Shown here: positions 23,197 through 32,089 of the stretch, one piece after another
Layout: each line of letters begins with the position of its first letter
Numbering within the stretch: the stretch's first letter is position 1
Assembly: GCA_016206925.1 (NCBI GenBank)
Contig: JACQQS010000028.1
Coordinates: forward strand, 1 to 62,514
Reading direction: 5' to 3'
DNA length: 62,514 nt
Source of the DNA: Candidatus Omnitrophota bacterium
GTDB lineage: Bacteria; Omnitrophota; Omnitrophia; Omnitrophales; JACQQS01
The notes under the pieces: generated by a model
Seen by the model: the letters and a program-made list of their open reading frames with translations, nothing else
The model's database searches: none
Told to the model about the DNA's origin: nothing
Position numbers and translations under genes: made by a program

Positions 23197-24165
23197 CTAT
23201 TTCTTGCTCTGCAATTTCTTTTCCCACCAAGCGGCCAATCTGTTTTCGAAACCCTGCAGCCGTTCACCCACAACTTTCACTCGCCGGCGAATCCGTTGCT
23301 TGGCCCCTTCTTGTTCTCCCGGTTTATAGTTATATGAATAGCCGTAGTCGTAGCGATACTCGGATGTTTGAAACTCCACATTGGTCAGTACATAGCCGAG
23401 CATCTTGGCGCCGGCCTGCTTAAAAAGCATGTTCGAGTGCGCAACGATGCTCTTCGGCGTCCTGCCCAGCTGAATGATCATCAGTACGCCATCAGCTTCG
23501 TGGGACAGAATTCCGGCATCGGCCACCGCCATGATAGGCGGAGAATCGATCACGATATAATCAAAATGGTTTCTAAGCTCGGCAATCAGGATTTTAAACC
23601 TGTTGGAGCTGATCAAACCGGAAGGGTTTGATAATGCCTCGCCTCTCGGCATGATGACGAGGTTTTCCTTTGCATTTCTAAACATCACTTTCTTCGGCGA
23701 AAGCCCGTTTGTGTCAGCCAAAAACTCATGCAAACCCTGCCGCTTTCCGCCGAGCCCGAGATAATCGGCAACCCTGCCGCGTCTGAGATCGCCATCGATC
23801 AAAGCCACCTTCGCGTCGCCGCTTTCGGCCAAAGACATGGCCAAATTGGCGGCCGTAACTGTCTTGCCCTCGTTATGAATAGAGCTTGAAACAAGAATAA
23901 CCTGGGCTCTTTCCTTATCCAGATTCGTTTTTAAATTCATACGCAGTATTCGATACTGCTCCGCAATCAGAGAATTCTGGAAATGATGGGTCACAATGCT
24001 GTGCTCGGGAACGGTATTCTTGACCTCTGACACCCCCTGAATCCAGGACGGGCGCCGGTCGGGCTCGGTGTCCGGCACAGAGAAAGCCGGAAGCGGTCTT
24101 CCCGGTTCGGTTTCCTCCTGCTTCAGGTCCTGAAGTTTTTCCAACGCTTTAGTAAACTTGCTCAT
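23197..24165 (-). CDS. BY-kinase / CpsD-CapB family tyrosine autokinase
   Basis: The 322-residue protein has the P-loop of bacterial tyrosine kinases (VSSSIHNEGKTVTAANLA), Walker A' (VALIDGDLRRGRVADYLG) and Walker B (YIVIDSPPIMAVADAGIL). A tyrosine cluster, YRYDYGYSYNY, near residue 280 provides the autophosphorylation sites; unusually for the family about 40 basic residues follow it. It should act with the Wzz-type protein (24984-26198) to control chain length and export. The start at 24165 has GAGGAG upstream and overlaps the ATPase gene by 17 bp. Confidence 0.9.
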   Translation of the reverse strand: MSKFTKALEKLQDLKQEETEPGRPLPAFSVPDTEPDRRPSWIQGVSEVKNTVPEHSIVTHHFQNSLIAEQYRILRMNLKTNLDKERAQVILVSSSIHNEGKTVTAANLAMSLAESGDAKVALIDGDLRRGRVADYLGLGGKRQGLHEFLADTNGLSPKKVMFRNAKENLVIMPRGEALSNPSGLISSNRFKILIAELRNHFDYIVIDSPPIMAVADAGILSHEADGVLMIIQLGRTPKSIVAHSNMLFKQAGAKMLGYVLTNVEFQTSEYRYDYGYSYNYKPGEQEGAKQRIRRRVKVVGERLQGFENRLAAWWEKKLQSKK

Positions 24166-24991
24166 ATCTTTTTTCTCCTCGAAAACGAAGTTCTGTGATG
24201 GTCTCCTCAACCATAAAGGGCGTAACCACCCTCGTTTCTTCCAGGCAGCCCGTCAACAGTGCGTGATCACATAAAAGATTTATCAAGCGCGGGATGCCGC
24301 GCGAATATCGATAGACCACCGCCACGGCGCCGGCATTAAAAATCGGGTCCATCCACTGGTCCTCGCTGCGCACGCGGTTCAGCCTATGCAGGATATAATC
24401 GCTGGTTTCGGATTCGGTCAGCGGTTGAAGGTGGTAATGGACGGCGATGCGCTGCCTCAACTGCTCCAGCTTCGGCGTATCAATCTTTTTTCTGAGTTCC
24501 GGCTGGCCCACCAAAACAACCTGAATCAATTTCTCTTTCTCTGTTTCCAGATTGGACAGCATGCGCACTTCCTCAAGACAGCGGGGTGATAGATTCTGCG
24601 CCTCATCGATCACAAGAACAACGGTCTTATCTTCGGATGCCTGGCGGATCAAATACTCATTTAATTGGAGCAAGAGTCTTTCTTTTATGCCCATCTGATA
24701 GGGAACGCCGAGGTCTTCCAGAAGCATGTACAAAATCCCCTTCGGAGAAATATGGGTATTGGTGATCAGCGCGGTTTTAACACTTTCGCCGAGGCGCCTC
24801 AGAAACGTGCGGGCTACGGTAGTCTTTCCCGAACCAATTTCACCTGTCACTACGACAAAACCCTTGCGCCGGCGAATAGCGTAAAGCAAAGCATCCAGCG
24901 CCGACTTATGTTTCTCCGATGGAAAGAAAAAACTTGAATCGGGCGTCTGATTAAACGGGTTTTCTTTAAATCCGTAAAAGCTGTTATACAC
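24149..24991 (-). CDS. ExeA/GspA-like AAA ATPase, exosortase-system type
   Basis: The 280-residue protein begins YGFKENPFNQTPDSSFFFPS, with Walker A VVTGEIGSGKTTVARTFLRR and Walker B VVLVIDEAQNLSP, and the C-terminal helical lid RGIPRLINLLCDHALL. This form is the ATPase that accompanies exosortase/PEP-CTERM polysaccharide loci. Its exact task is not known; it lies between the chain-length protein and the BY-kinase and overlaps both. Confidence 0.9.
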   Translation of the reverse strand: MYNSFYGFKENPFNQTPDSSFFFPSEKHKSALDALLYAIRRRKGFVVVTGEIGSGKTTVARTFLRRLGESVKTALITNTHISPKGILYMLLEDLGVPYQMGIKERLLLQLNEYLIRQASEDKTVVLVIDEAQNLSPRCLEEVRMLSNLETEKEKLIQVVLVGQPELRKKIDTPKLEQLRQRIAVHYHLQPLTESETSDYILHRLNRVRSEDQWMDPIFNAGAVAVVYRYSRGIPRLINLLCDHALLTGCLEETRVVTPFMVEETITELRFRGEKRYEQVY

Positions 24992-26198
24992 TGGCCATTC
25001 TCCTCAAACGGTCGCCGGCCAAAAGCTCTTCGGGCCGGATGGTACCGATCACGCCCAATATCGGAAGTTCCAGCAAGAACCGGGCTTCATCGACATTACG
25101 AATGGAGTTATCGCTCAATTCGGCAATGCACACGGCAATACTTCCCAATCCGAGGCCAACCAGAAAACCCGCAACAAGCATCAGAAAAGGATTTGGCTTT
25201 ACCGGCTTAAGCGGCAGACGGGCCGGTTCAAGAATGCGGAACTTGGTTCCTTTCTCGGAGCTTTCCAAGCGATGCGAAATCTTGGCCGCTTCCAGTTTCT
25301 GCAGAAGCGATTCATAAATACCGGCATTGACGAAGTAATCGCGCTGCAGCTTGGCCAGCTGCTGCTCCTGACGAGGTACGCTGGTAATGAGATTTGCGTA
25401 TTCGGTCGCATCGATATTTACCCCTTCTTCCTGAGCCATCTTAATTTGCTTATCACGCTGGCTTTCAAGATGCGTAATGAGGTTTCGGGTTTCGATAACG
25501 CGCGGATGCGCTTCGGTATTTTCCGTAAGCAATCGGTTGAGTTCGATCTTGAGAGCGACCAGCTGCTCATTCATGCGTGTCGCGATGGGCAGATTGGCAT
25601 TGTAGATTTCCTTGAAGTCCCGCAAGTCCTCTTCCGATTTTTCAAGATTCGTGCGGTACATTTCAAGTTCTTCCTCAATAAAACTGATGGCGCTATTCGC
25701 ATCTGTGTCCTGTGAGGTAAGACTCCCTTCTATGATAATTTCGCCAAGCGTATGGACAATATCCTGCGCCCGCTTTGGATCCGGTCCTTCAAAACTTACC
25801 GTAATGATATTCGTGCCCCGCAGTTTGATTTGAATATGCTCACGCAGATCTTTGATTAAACGCTCATATTCATAAGGCGTCTTTACGATTTTATCCAGCT
25901 TCAGTTCCTCAACCAAACGGGTTAGGCGCGTCCAGGACAAAAGCTCTTCTCGGAGCGTTCCCAAACGCTCGCTTACACGGGTCGAAATAGCCAGGCCGCG
26001 GATCAGCGGATTCAGGATTTGTTCTTCCTCTACGAGCAGAACGGTCTCGGCACGATACGTCTTGGGAAGAAACAGGCACATCACGAGCGAGAAAACAACA
26101 CATACCGCGATAGAGCCGAAGAAAATCCTCTTGTGCCGCAGAACCATGTAGTAATACTCACGAAGTCTTAATGAGCTCGAAAAATTCTGTAAATTCAT
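24984..26198 (-). CDS. Polysaccharide chain-length determinant (Wzz/GNVR family, exosortase type)
   Basis: The 404-residue protein has two membrane helices, one near residues 27-48 (IFFGSIAVCVVFSLVMCLFL) and one near residues 338-360 (NPFLMLVAGFLVGLGLGS), and a long coiled-coil periplasmic region between them, preceded by KTYRAETVLLVEEEQI. The PxxP motif before the second helix (LPLKPVKPNP) matches the family. It sets polymer length and contacts the Wza exporter and the BY-kinase. The stop overlaps the ATPase start by 8 bp. Confidence 0.9.
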   Translation of the reverse strand: MNLQNFSSSLRLREYYYMVLRHKRIFFGSIAVCVVFSLVMCLFLPKTYRAETVLLVEEEQILNPLIRGLAISTRVSERLGTLREELLSWTRLTRLVEELKLDKIVKTPYEYERLIKDLREHIQIKLRGTNIITVSFEGPDPKRAQDIVHTLGEIIIEGSLTSQDTDANSAISFIEEELEMYRTNLEKSEEDLRDFKEIYNANLPIATRMNEQLVALKIELNRLLTENTEAHPRVIETRNLITHLESQRDKQIKMAQEEGVNIDATEYANLITSVPRQEQQLAKLQRDYFVNAGIYESLLQKLEAAKISHRLESSEKGTKFRILEPARLPLKPVKPNPFLMLVAGFLVGLGLGSIAVCIAELSDNSIRNVDEARFLLELPILGVIGTIRPEELLAGDRLRRMASV

Positions 26199-26242
26199 TT
26201 AATTCTCCTCTAAACTTTCGAATTCGTCATTGCGTAAATCTC

Positions 26243-26302
26243 GTAGGCGGGGCTTCCAGCCCCGCGTCATCCCTGTTAGATCCCCGCTTGCGCGGGGATG
26301 AC
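26243..26302. repeat. Composite palindromic element
   Basis: GTAGGCGGGGCTTCCAGCCCCG is joined to GTCATCC and GATCCCCGCTTGCGCGGGGATGAC, i.e. two repeat families side by side. It lies in the gap between wzz and the small frame 26310-26420. The gap 26199-26459 also holds the element at 26433-26454. Confidence 0.7.
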
Positions 26303-26309
26303 ATCCATG

Positions 26310-26420
26310 TCAGCTTTCGATCATGTTCCATAAGTTGAGAACAATGCGCACGCCAAGCCGCGCGCCCAGGACAATCAGGGGCCAAAAAAATAGCGTATGG
26401 TAATATCTTAACTTTCTCAT
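26310..26420 (-). CDS. Putative small membrane protein (36 aa)
   Basis: This short frame (MRKLRYYHTLFFWPLIVLGA..., ending NLWNMIES) has one hydrophobic helix at residues 8-32 after a basic N-terminus, with weak AGGA upstream. It lies between the Wza and Wzz genes on the same strand, bracketed by two palindromic elements. An overlapping frame (26227-26427) reads through the repeats and looks artificial. Real expression is uncertain. Confidence 0.35.
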   Translation of the reverse strand: MRKLRYYHTLFFWPLIVLGARLGVRIVLNLWNMIES

Positions 26421-26432
26421 CATCCAAATCCT

Positions 26433-26454
26433 GTAGGCGGGGCGCCCCGGCTAC
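26433..26454. repeat. Short palindrome, GTAGGCGGGGC family
   Basis: GTAGGCGGGGC is followed directly by GCCCCGGCTAC, a 22-bp near-perfect palindrome just beyond the stop of the Wza gene. It could shape the 3' end or processing of that transcript. Confidence 0.7.
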
Positions 26455-26459
26455 AACCT

Positions 26460-27476
26460 TTAATTCAAAAAGCCGTCTTGGTTGCCGTAGGCCAGTTCAT
26501 AAACAGCAGAGGCCTGGAAAAGCGGGCCGACCAACTTCGAGAAACTATTTACAAACTTATCGAAGTATTTCTGATGTACAACAATGGTATCTCCCGGCTC
26601 CAAGAAGAAATCCTCTGCGGCATTTCCTTTAATGATCAGGTCCTTGAGATTTACCTTTTTACTTACGGCTTTGCCGTCCTCGGTTAAATTTGACGGCCTG
26701 ACGACATATACCCGCTTCATGGAGCCGTCTTCTCGAGGAAGACCGGCCGCCACGATAGCTTCCTTTACCGTAATTTGATCGCCCTTCATTGCGTATTTGC
26801 CCTGCCGATTCACATAGCCGAACACAAATACATATTTACTGCGGTAATCCGAGATCATGACGGCCACTTCCGGATAACGCACAAACTTCTTCAACGACTC
26901 ACCGATGTCTTTTCTAAGTTCATCCTTGGTTTTACCGGCAGCTTTAATATCGCCGGCAAAGCTGTACTGGATGTTTCCTTCCGGATCCACTACAAAGCGC
27001 CCGGAAAAATCAGGCTGGTTACGCACAATCACCGTAACGACATCATCAATACCCAGCGTATATTTAGCCCCTTCTCCGATCACTTCAATATAGGGAGAAT
27101 AACGCGAAAACGGAGATACCTCCTGCGCTCCGTAAGGATCCGTAGGCTGCGGACCGGCGCCCTGAACAATGCCGGGGAATCCGGGGTTGGCCGACATATA
27201 TTGCTGCTGAAGAGCTCCCGCACTGTAGGGAGACTGCATAAAACTGGCGTAAGGGCTAAATTGCGCTCCATAACCGGTTGAATACCCAACCGGCACCAGA
27301 GGTGATGCCCCCGGCGGCGTTTGGCTTGACGGACTATTTGCCGCGTAGCTCAAATCATTCGGATTGCCTGCATAGGAGAGGTCTTCGGCAAAACTATTGG
27401 CTACCGACATTAGAATGATGGAAATTAGAAACGCGAAGAAAACGCTGTGGATTTGAATTTGTTTTGGACTTTTCAT
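26460..27476 (-). CDS. Polysaccharide export protein (Wza family)
   Basis: The ATG at 27476 gives 338 residues with a Sec signal peptide (VFFAFLISIILMSVANSFAED, cleaved near residue 30). A Q/G/P/Y-rich linker (about residues 40-115) precedes the Poly_export domain (YTLGIDDVVTVIVRNQPDFSG), then SLBB domains (GYVNRQGKYAMKGDQITVKEAIVAAGL and FFLEPGDTIVVHQKYFDKF). It forms or reaches the outer-membrane export channel. No lipobox Cys is visible, unlike E. coli Wza. GAGAGGAAC upstream serves as RBS. It is the first gene of the polysaccharide series. Confidence 0.9.
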   Translation of the reverse strand: MKSPKQIQIHSVFFAFLISIILMSVANSFAEDLSYAGNPNDLSYAANSPSSQTPPGASPLVPVGYSTGYGAQFSPYASFMQSPYSAGALQQQYMSANPGFPGIVQGAGPQPTDPYGAQEVSPFSRYSPYIEVIGEGAKYTLGIDDVVTVIVRNQPDFSGRFVVDPEGNIQYSFAGDIKAAGKTKDELRKDIGESLKKFVRYPEVAVMISDYRSKYVFVFGYVNRQGKYAMKGDQITVKEAIVAAGLPREDGSMKRVYVVRPSNLTEDGKAVSKKVNLKDLIIKGNAAEDFFLEPGDTIVVHQKYFDKFVNSFSKLVGPLFQASAVYELAYGNQDGFLN

Positions 27477-27527
27477 TTGTATATGTTCCTCTCGCTTGAG
27501 CGACTCCCTTCGGGTTTCGTGCAATCC

Positions 27528-27746
27528 CTAGACTTCGTATACCGCTGTAGTAATTTTCTCGATGTCGGAAATTTCAGCTTCTGTGTAGGAACGCCAGCCC
27601 TTCCAGTCACGCTTCGCTTTTTTTATGCGACCGGCTTTTTCCCAACGAATAATTGTTTTTACCGTTACGCCGACGCGATCGGCAACCTCTGTAATCGTCA
27701 ATCGCTTGCCATTGTCATCCACGATTGAAAACCTCCGTTTGTTCAA
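27528..27746 (-). CDS. Small MerR/excisionase-type HTH protein
   Basis: The 72-residue protein is mostly one winged helix-turn-helix: RLTITEVADRVGVTVKTIIRWEKAGRIKKAKRDWKGWRSYTEAEI, the MerR-type N-terminal fold without an effector domain. Such proteins bind DNA as transcription regulators or recombination factors. It lies 51 bp upstream of the Wza start on the same strand, so it is a candidate regulator of the polysaccharide series. Confidence 0.75.
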   Translation of the reverse strand: MNKRRFSIVDDNGKRLTITEVADRVGVTVKTIIRWEKAGRIKKAKRDWKGWRSYTEAEISDIEKITTAVYEV

Positions 27747-28231
27747 TACTACTGTACTGTTCTAGCCGTTATGAACTGCTTAGTGCTCTTGCATGAAGAA
27801 TGATGCCTTGAAATATTCTGGCTGCCCTTTGTCCATTATTGACCGGGGCTGTCCGGTAGAGTCTAGGTATGAGCAGTTTCTATGCCAAAAGCCTATAAAC
27901 TGCATATAACGCAAAAAGATCTCTTAGCCACTTATAAATCGAGTAACTTCCGAATAGGATATCTCAACAACTAAATATTGACCTAAGTTCAAAAGTTAGC
28001 CTCTGTTGAATAAAAAAATAGACCATTTTAATAAAATTGTGAAATTTTTATCATAACTTATTTATTAGTAAGTTTTTATATAGCGTTTAAAAAAGTAAAC
28101 GATAAACTGCTCTTCCGTACAAAATTGGTTTCACTCTTAAAACATACGGTTTGCAGAAGTTGCCTTTTATAGGTTACTCTTATAGGCGGAACACTGTCCC
28201 TTCAAAGGGATGGTACCAAGGAAGGATGAAA
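27747..28231 (+). promoter_or_regulatory. AT-rich intergenic region with leader hairpin
   Basis: About 485 bp without a gene I can support separate divergent genes. Notable are an imperfect hairpin at 27871-27903 (GCAGTTT arms) and a perfect one at 28197-28210 (TCCCTT-CA-AAGGGA), the latter 9 bp before the RBS of the response regulator. Two TTATAGG copies lie at about 28166-28185. The region 27950-28090 is very A/T rich and likely carries promoters for both directions. I see no known riboswitch core. Confidence 0.35.
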
Positions 28232-28642
28232 ATGGCGATTGAATTAAATAGCGAGGCAGGAACGCGAATTCTCGTTGTCGATGATGATATTGACACGTTG
28301 CAACTCCTAAAAATCAGGCTCTCCGGAGCCAATTACCATGTCCTTTCAGCGTCCTCAGGTATCGAGGCATTGCGCCGGGCAAAGACGGACTCTCCCGACC
28401 TTATTCTTTTAGACGTTGTTATGAAAGACATGAGCGGCTTCGAGGTATGCTTCCTCTTAAAGCAAGACATAGCGACTCAGCATATTCCAGTGATCATGTT
28501 AACTCAAAAAGACAATCCCGAAGATATGTATAAAGGCCTTCAGTCTGGCGCAACATGCTACCATACAAAGCCTTACAATCCATCCGCTCTTCTCGAAGAG
28601 ATTCGACTCGCCATAAACTCCAGTTTTAGTCTCTGTAAGTAG
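28232..28642 (+). CDS. Single-domain response regulator (CheY-like)
   Basis: The 136-residue receiver has the acidic pair in RILVVDDDIDTLQLLKIRL, the phospho-acceptor Asp in LILLDVVMKDMSGFEV, the Thr in IPVIMLTQKD and Lys in CYHTKPYNPSALLEEI. No output domain follows. The ATG at 28232 is chosen because GGAAGG lies 6 bp upstream; another ATG at 28226 abuts that RBS. No histidine kinase gene lies in the window. Confidence 0.9.
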   Translation: MAIELNSEAGTRILVVDDDIDTLQLLKIRLSGANYHVLSASSGIEALRRAKTDSPDLILLDVVMKDMSGFEVCFLLKQDIATQHIPVIMLTQKDNPEDMYKGLQSGATCYHTKPYNPSALLEEIRLAINSSFSLCK

Positions 28643-28781
28643 ATTCAAAAAATAACTTATGTAAATTTCATAATATTTTTCTGCCACTTATATTGGTATT
28701 GCTTCATCGATTTGATACTTATCGGAACGTCTGCTAATCTTTACGTAGCAGTTCTGAGGGCCTAAATTTAACTCCTAAAGG

Positions 28782-29216
28782 ATGGGAGGTCTCGAATGCA
28801 TCATGGACGGCAAAAAGGGCAAACGCATACTCATCGTCGAAGACGAACATCAAATAGCTCACCTACTTGAGCAACGACTTAAGCGGCTTGGCTTCAATGT
28901 ACTTTTGGCTTACACAGGCGAAGCCGCGCTCAAATTAATAGAAAAAGACAAGCCCAATCTAATCCTTCTCGATGTGATGTTGCCCGGCATAGACGGATAC
29001 TCCGTTTTAAGACAAATCCGCCAGCACGAGCATTCCCACAACGCACAGAAACAAGTGCCGGTCATCATGCAGTCTGCACGCGGACTCCCGACCGAAATAC
29101 TCTGTGAAAGTGAAGGGATTTCCGGCTATGTCCGCAAGCCGTACGAAATTACCGAATTGCTCGGTGCAATTTCTGAAGCATTGGATGAAGAAGAGTACAA
29201 CCCCCAGAATGGCTAG
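28782..29216 (+). CDS. Single-domain response regulator (CheY-like)
   Basis: The 144-residue receiver has KRILIVEDEHQIAHLLEQRL, the phospho-acceptor in LILLDVMLPGIDGYSV, VPVIMQSARG and the conserved Lys in GYVRKPYEITELL. The usual Thr/Ser after the fourth strand is Ser in MQSARG. Start could be 28782 or 28803; GGGAGG lies 13 bp before the latter. It is the second receiver in tandem, 139 bp after the first, so both may belong to one phosphorelay with a distant kinase. Confidence 0.88.
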   Translation: MGGLECIMDGKKGKRILIVEDEHQIAHLLEQRLKRLGFNVLLAYTGEAALKLIEKDKPNLILLDVMLPGIDGYSVLRQIRQHEHSHNAQKQVPVIMQSARGLPTEILCESEGISGYVRKPYEITELLGAISEALDEEEYNPQNG

Positions 29217-29242
29217 ACGCTCATAAGTTGTTTTGTTATAAT
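29214..29242 (+). promoter_or_regulatory. Probable promoter of pckG
   Basis: TATAAT (29237-29242) is a perfect -10 box, and TAGACG (29214-29219) lies 17 bp upstream as a weak -35. The next start codon is at 29313, giving a leader of about 65 nt. Confidence 0.5.
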
Positions 29243-29312
29243 CCCGACCTCAGAGAGCAAGATCTCGTCATTCAGTATTAAATCCCCGTAGAACAGGTGA
29301 ATCGAGGCTGCC

Positions 29313-31112
29313 ATGACCGAAAATAACGCTCCGACCAGGAATCAAGCTGTGCTCAAGTGGGTAGATGACATGGCAAAACTCTGTAAGCCGGACAAGATCG
29401 TCTGGTGTGACGGCTCGGAAGAAGAGCGAGCTCGACTCACGAAGGAATGCCTGGCGGCTGGGGAGTTGATCGAACTCAATCAGCAAAAATTGCCGGGATG
29501 CTATCTCCATCGCTCGGATCCAAATGACGTAGCGCGCGTGGAGAAACTTACGTTTATCTGTACAAAAAATAAGGAAGATGCCGGCCCAACCAATAACTGG
29601 ATGGCGCCCGATGAAGCTTACAAAAAAGCCCGGGCTATTTTTGACGGATCTATGAAGGGGCGTACGATGTACGTCATTCCGTTCCTGATGGGTCTGCCAA
29701 ACTCGCCGTTTGCGAAGATCGGTTTCGAGCTGACCGATTCCCGGTACGTGGTTCTCAACATGAGAATAATGACGCGAATGGGCAAAATTGCGCTTGAACA
29801 GCTCGGGGATTCGCCGAATTTCACGAAGGGTCTTCACAGCAGGGCGGACTTAAATATAGAAAGGCGTTACATACTTCATTTCCCCGAGGACAACACGATC
29901 TGGAGCGTGGGGTCGGCCTACGGTGGAAACGTGCTCCTGGGGAAAAAATGCCTTGCGCTTAGAATCGGCAGCTGGCTTGGCAGAAAGGAGAGTTGGCTTG
30001 CAGAACATATGCTCATCCTCGGCATTCAAAATCCTAAGGGCGAGATCCGCTACGTTTGTGCCGCATTCCCCAGCCAATGCGGGAAGACGAACTTGGCGAT
30101 GGTCGTTGCGCCAAACGCGCTGAAGGGCTACAAAACCTGGACGGTCGGCGATGATATCTCATGGCTGCGAATCGGCCCAGATGGAAAGCTCTGGGCTGTA
30201 AATCCGGAAGCTGGATTTTTTGGCGTGGCGCCCGGCACAAGTTTAAAGACCAATCCGGCAGCGCTCCAGACCGTTCAGCGAAGTACCCTTTTCACGAACG
30301 TAGCTTTAAAGCCTGATGGAACGGTCTGGTGGGAAGGCCTTGACGGCGACCCGCCCGCCAACTGCATTGACTGGCTCGGCAAGCCCTGGACGCCGGCATC
30401 CAAAGACAAAGCGGCCCACCCCAACAGCCGTTTCACGGCGCCGGCCTCCCAGTGCCCTTCCATTTCGCCGGAATGGGAAAATCCGAAGGGTGTCCCGATC
30501 AGTGCAATTATTTTCGGCGGAAGACGTGCTAAGGTAGCGCCGCTCGTATTTGAAACTTTTAACTGGCAGCACGGTGTTTATGTCGGTTCCACGATGGCCT
30601 CTGAAACAACGGCTGCGGCAGCTGGACAAGTGGGCGTGGTTCGCCGTGACCCGATGGCCATGCTTCCCTTCCTGGGCTATCACGCGGGCGAATATTTCCG
30701 CCATTGGCTTGATATGGGAAAGAAAATAACGAAACCGCCAAAAATTTTCCATGTGAACTGGTTCCGGACAAACAACCAGGGCAAATTTATCTGGCCGGGA
30801 TTCGGCGAAAACCTGAGAGTAATACTCTGGATCCTGGACCGCTGTGAGGGTAAAGGCGATGCATTAAAGACTCCGATTGGATGCGTTCCGACACCGGATG
30901 CTATTGCGACAACCGGACTTGCCATTTCGCCGGAAACGTTTAAGGAACTGCTAAGCGTTAACCGGGAGGAGTGGAGACAGGAACTCGAACTTCAAAACGA
31001 GTGGTTCGCAAGCATCGGCCCGCGCTTACCAAAAGAGCTGTGGGATGAGCATTCTGCGCTTGCGAAACGGCTTGAAGCTAAGCCCGAGTCCGTTGTGCTT
31101 AAAGAAGGTTAA
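29313..31112 (+). CDS. pckG: Phosphoenolpyruvate carboxykinase (GTP)
   Basis: The 599-residue enzyme has the GTP-type family features: SNDPNDVARVE-like start (HRSDPNDVARVEKLTFIC), PFLMGLPNSPFAKIGFELTDS, the P-loop FPSQCGKTNLAM with the reactive Cys, the metal/substrate site VGDDISWLRIGPDGKLWAVNPEAGFFGVAPGTS, and the nucleotide-binding FGGRRAKVAPLV. It interconverts oxaloacetate plus GTP with PEP, CO2 and GDP, for gluconeogenesis or, in anaerobes, CO2 fixation into oxaloacetate. The stop overlaps that of the convergent PEP-CTERM gene by 4 bp. Confidence 0.97.
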   Translation: MTENNAPTRNQAVLKWVDDMAKLCKPDKIVWCDGSEEERARLTKECLAAGELIELNQQKLPGCYLHRSDPNDVARVEKLTFICTKNKEDAGPTNNWMAPDEAYKKARAIFDGSMKGRTMYVIPFLMGLPNSPFAKIGFELTDSRYVVLNMRIMTRMGKIALEQLGDSPNFTKGLHSRADLNIERRYILHFPEDNTIWSVGSAYGGNVLLGKKCLALRIGSWLGRKESWLAEHMLILGIQNPKGEIRYVCAAFPSQCGKTNLAMVVAPNALKGYKTWTVGDDISWLRIGPDGKLWAVNPEAGFFGVAPGTSLKTNPAALQTVQRSTLFTNVALKPDGTVWWEGLDGDPPANCIDWLGKPWTPASKDKAAHPNSRFTAPASQCPSISPEWENPKGVPISAIIFGGRRAKVAPLVFETFNWQHGVYVGSTMASETTAAAAGQVGVVRRDPMAMLPFLGYHAGEYFRHWLDMGKKITKPPKIFHVNWFRTNNQGKFIWPGFGENLRVILWILDRCEGKGDALKTPIGCVPTPDAIATTGLAISPETFKELLSVNREEWRQELELQNEWFASIGPRLPKELWDEHSALAKRLEAKPESVVLKEG

Positions 31113-32089
31113 ATCCTTCTCAAGCGCTGCGAAAAGACGGATGCCGCTGAAATGCCAGCGGCAAGAAGAATGATCGAGGACGGTTCAGGTATAGCCGGTT
31201 CCCCACCTTGATCGGGCGGCAAAAATCCTCTCACCACAACAACCCGGTCGCCACCGCCAAAAGTAGAAAACAGGAAATCCCCGGTTAATGGATCAATAAA
31301 AGCACCTTCAGCCCCGGACAACTCGGATAGAAATTCCCGGCGCGACGCCGGAATGGGATTGCCGTCCGCGTCTATTTCGTATGCCCCGACTTTACCCGCA
31401 GACCACTCTGAAAGCAGTAAACTATCTACGGGAAATCCGGCATTGCCGGCGGCAATGTACACAAATCCCTCAGGGCCCCCGGGCAGGGTTGTTTCGTGTG
31501 TCACCGAAGTGATATCGAAAGTCCCCGCCCCATCCGGGCTAAACTCAGCCGTATAAAATTGGCCGCCGGACCAGGAAACCAATTTCATTTGGCCGGCACC
31601 CGAAAATCCGGCAGGAACAAAATTAATGGCCGCGTGTGAGCTTGCAACGCCCAAGGGAACCAAGTCAATTACCTTATCCGGCGCCACACTGCCGGGCAGG
31701 TACTGGCCAAGCTTATTGACAGGCCACTGTGATGCAAAGAGAACCCCGCTTGGGCCAAACACTACCCCGCCGTCATTAAAAGGGGCTGCGGCAAAAAACG
31801 TTGCTACGCCGGAAAAACCGCTGATGTGGTTATCCGCTCCTCGCGTCACGCCAACTGTGTAAAGAGCGCCCGGAGCCGCGTTTGCTGAACCGCCTATTAA
31901 AAGAGTATTTGGATCTCCCTGAAGAAGCGTAAGGCCACCGTAACTAGGGGGAAGGCTGGGCACAGAACCCAAATCTGTGAACTCGTAATCGGCCGCAAAC
32001 TCGGCGCCGATCATAATCGCCTGGGCCGGATCTGCTGCTAAAACTAAAACGCCCACGAAAAAAATTACCATCATCAGATCTTTTCGCAT
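31109..32089 (-). CDS. Secreted PEP-CTERM anchored protein
   Basis: The 326-residue protein has a signal peptide (MMVIFFVGVLVLAADPAQA) and ends with the sorting signal: the motif PEPSS, a hydrophobic helix IILLAAGISAASV and the basic tail SQRLRRI. The middle, rich in glycine and beta-type segments (for example GDPNTLLIGGSANAAPGALYTV), looks like a beta-propeller. Exosortase cleaves near the PEP motif and the protein becomes part of the cell surface or biofilm matrix. GAGGGA precedes the ATG at 32089. No exosortase gene lies in the window. Confidence 0.85.
   Translation of the reverse strand: MRKDLMMVIFFVGVLVLAADPAQAIMIGAEFAADYEFTDLGSVPSLPPSYGGLTLLQGDPNTLLIGGSANAAPGALYTVGVTRGADNHISGFSGVATFFAAAPFNDGGVVFGPSGVLFASQWPVNKLGQYLPGSVAPDKVIDLVPLGVASSHAAINFVPAGFSGAGQMKLVSWSGGQFYTAEFSPDGAGTFDITSVTHETTLPGGPEGFVYIAAGNAGFPVDSLLLSEWSAGKVGAYEIDADGNPIPASRREFLSELSGAEGAFIDPLTGDFLFSTFGGGDRVVVVRGFLPPDQGGEPAIPEPSSIILLAAGISAASVFSQRLRRI

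Noticed and set aside
26227-26427. 66-codon frame through the wza-wzz gap
   Set aside because: Much of it is translated from palindromic elements; the alternative frame 26310-26420 looks more protein-like.
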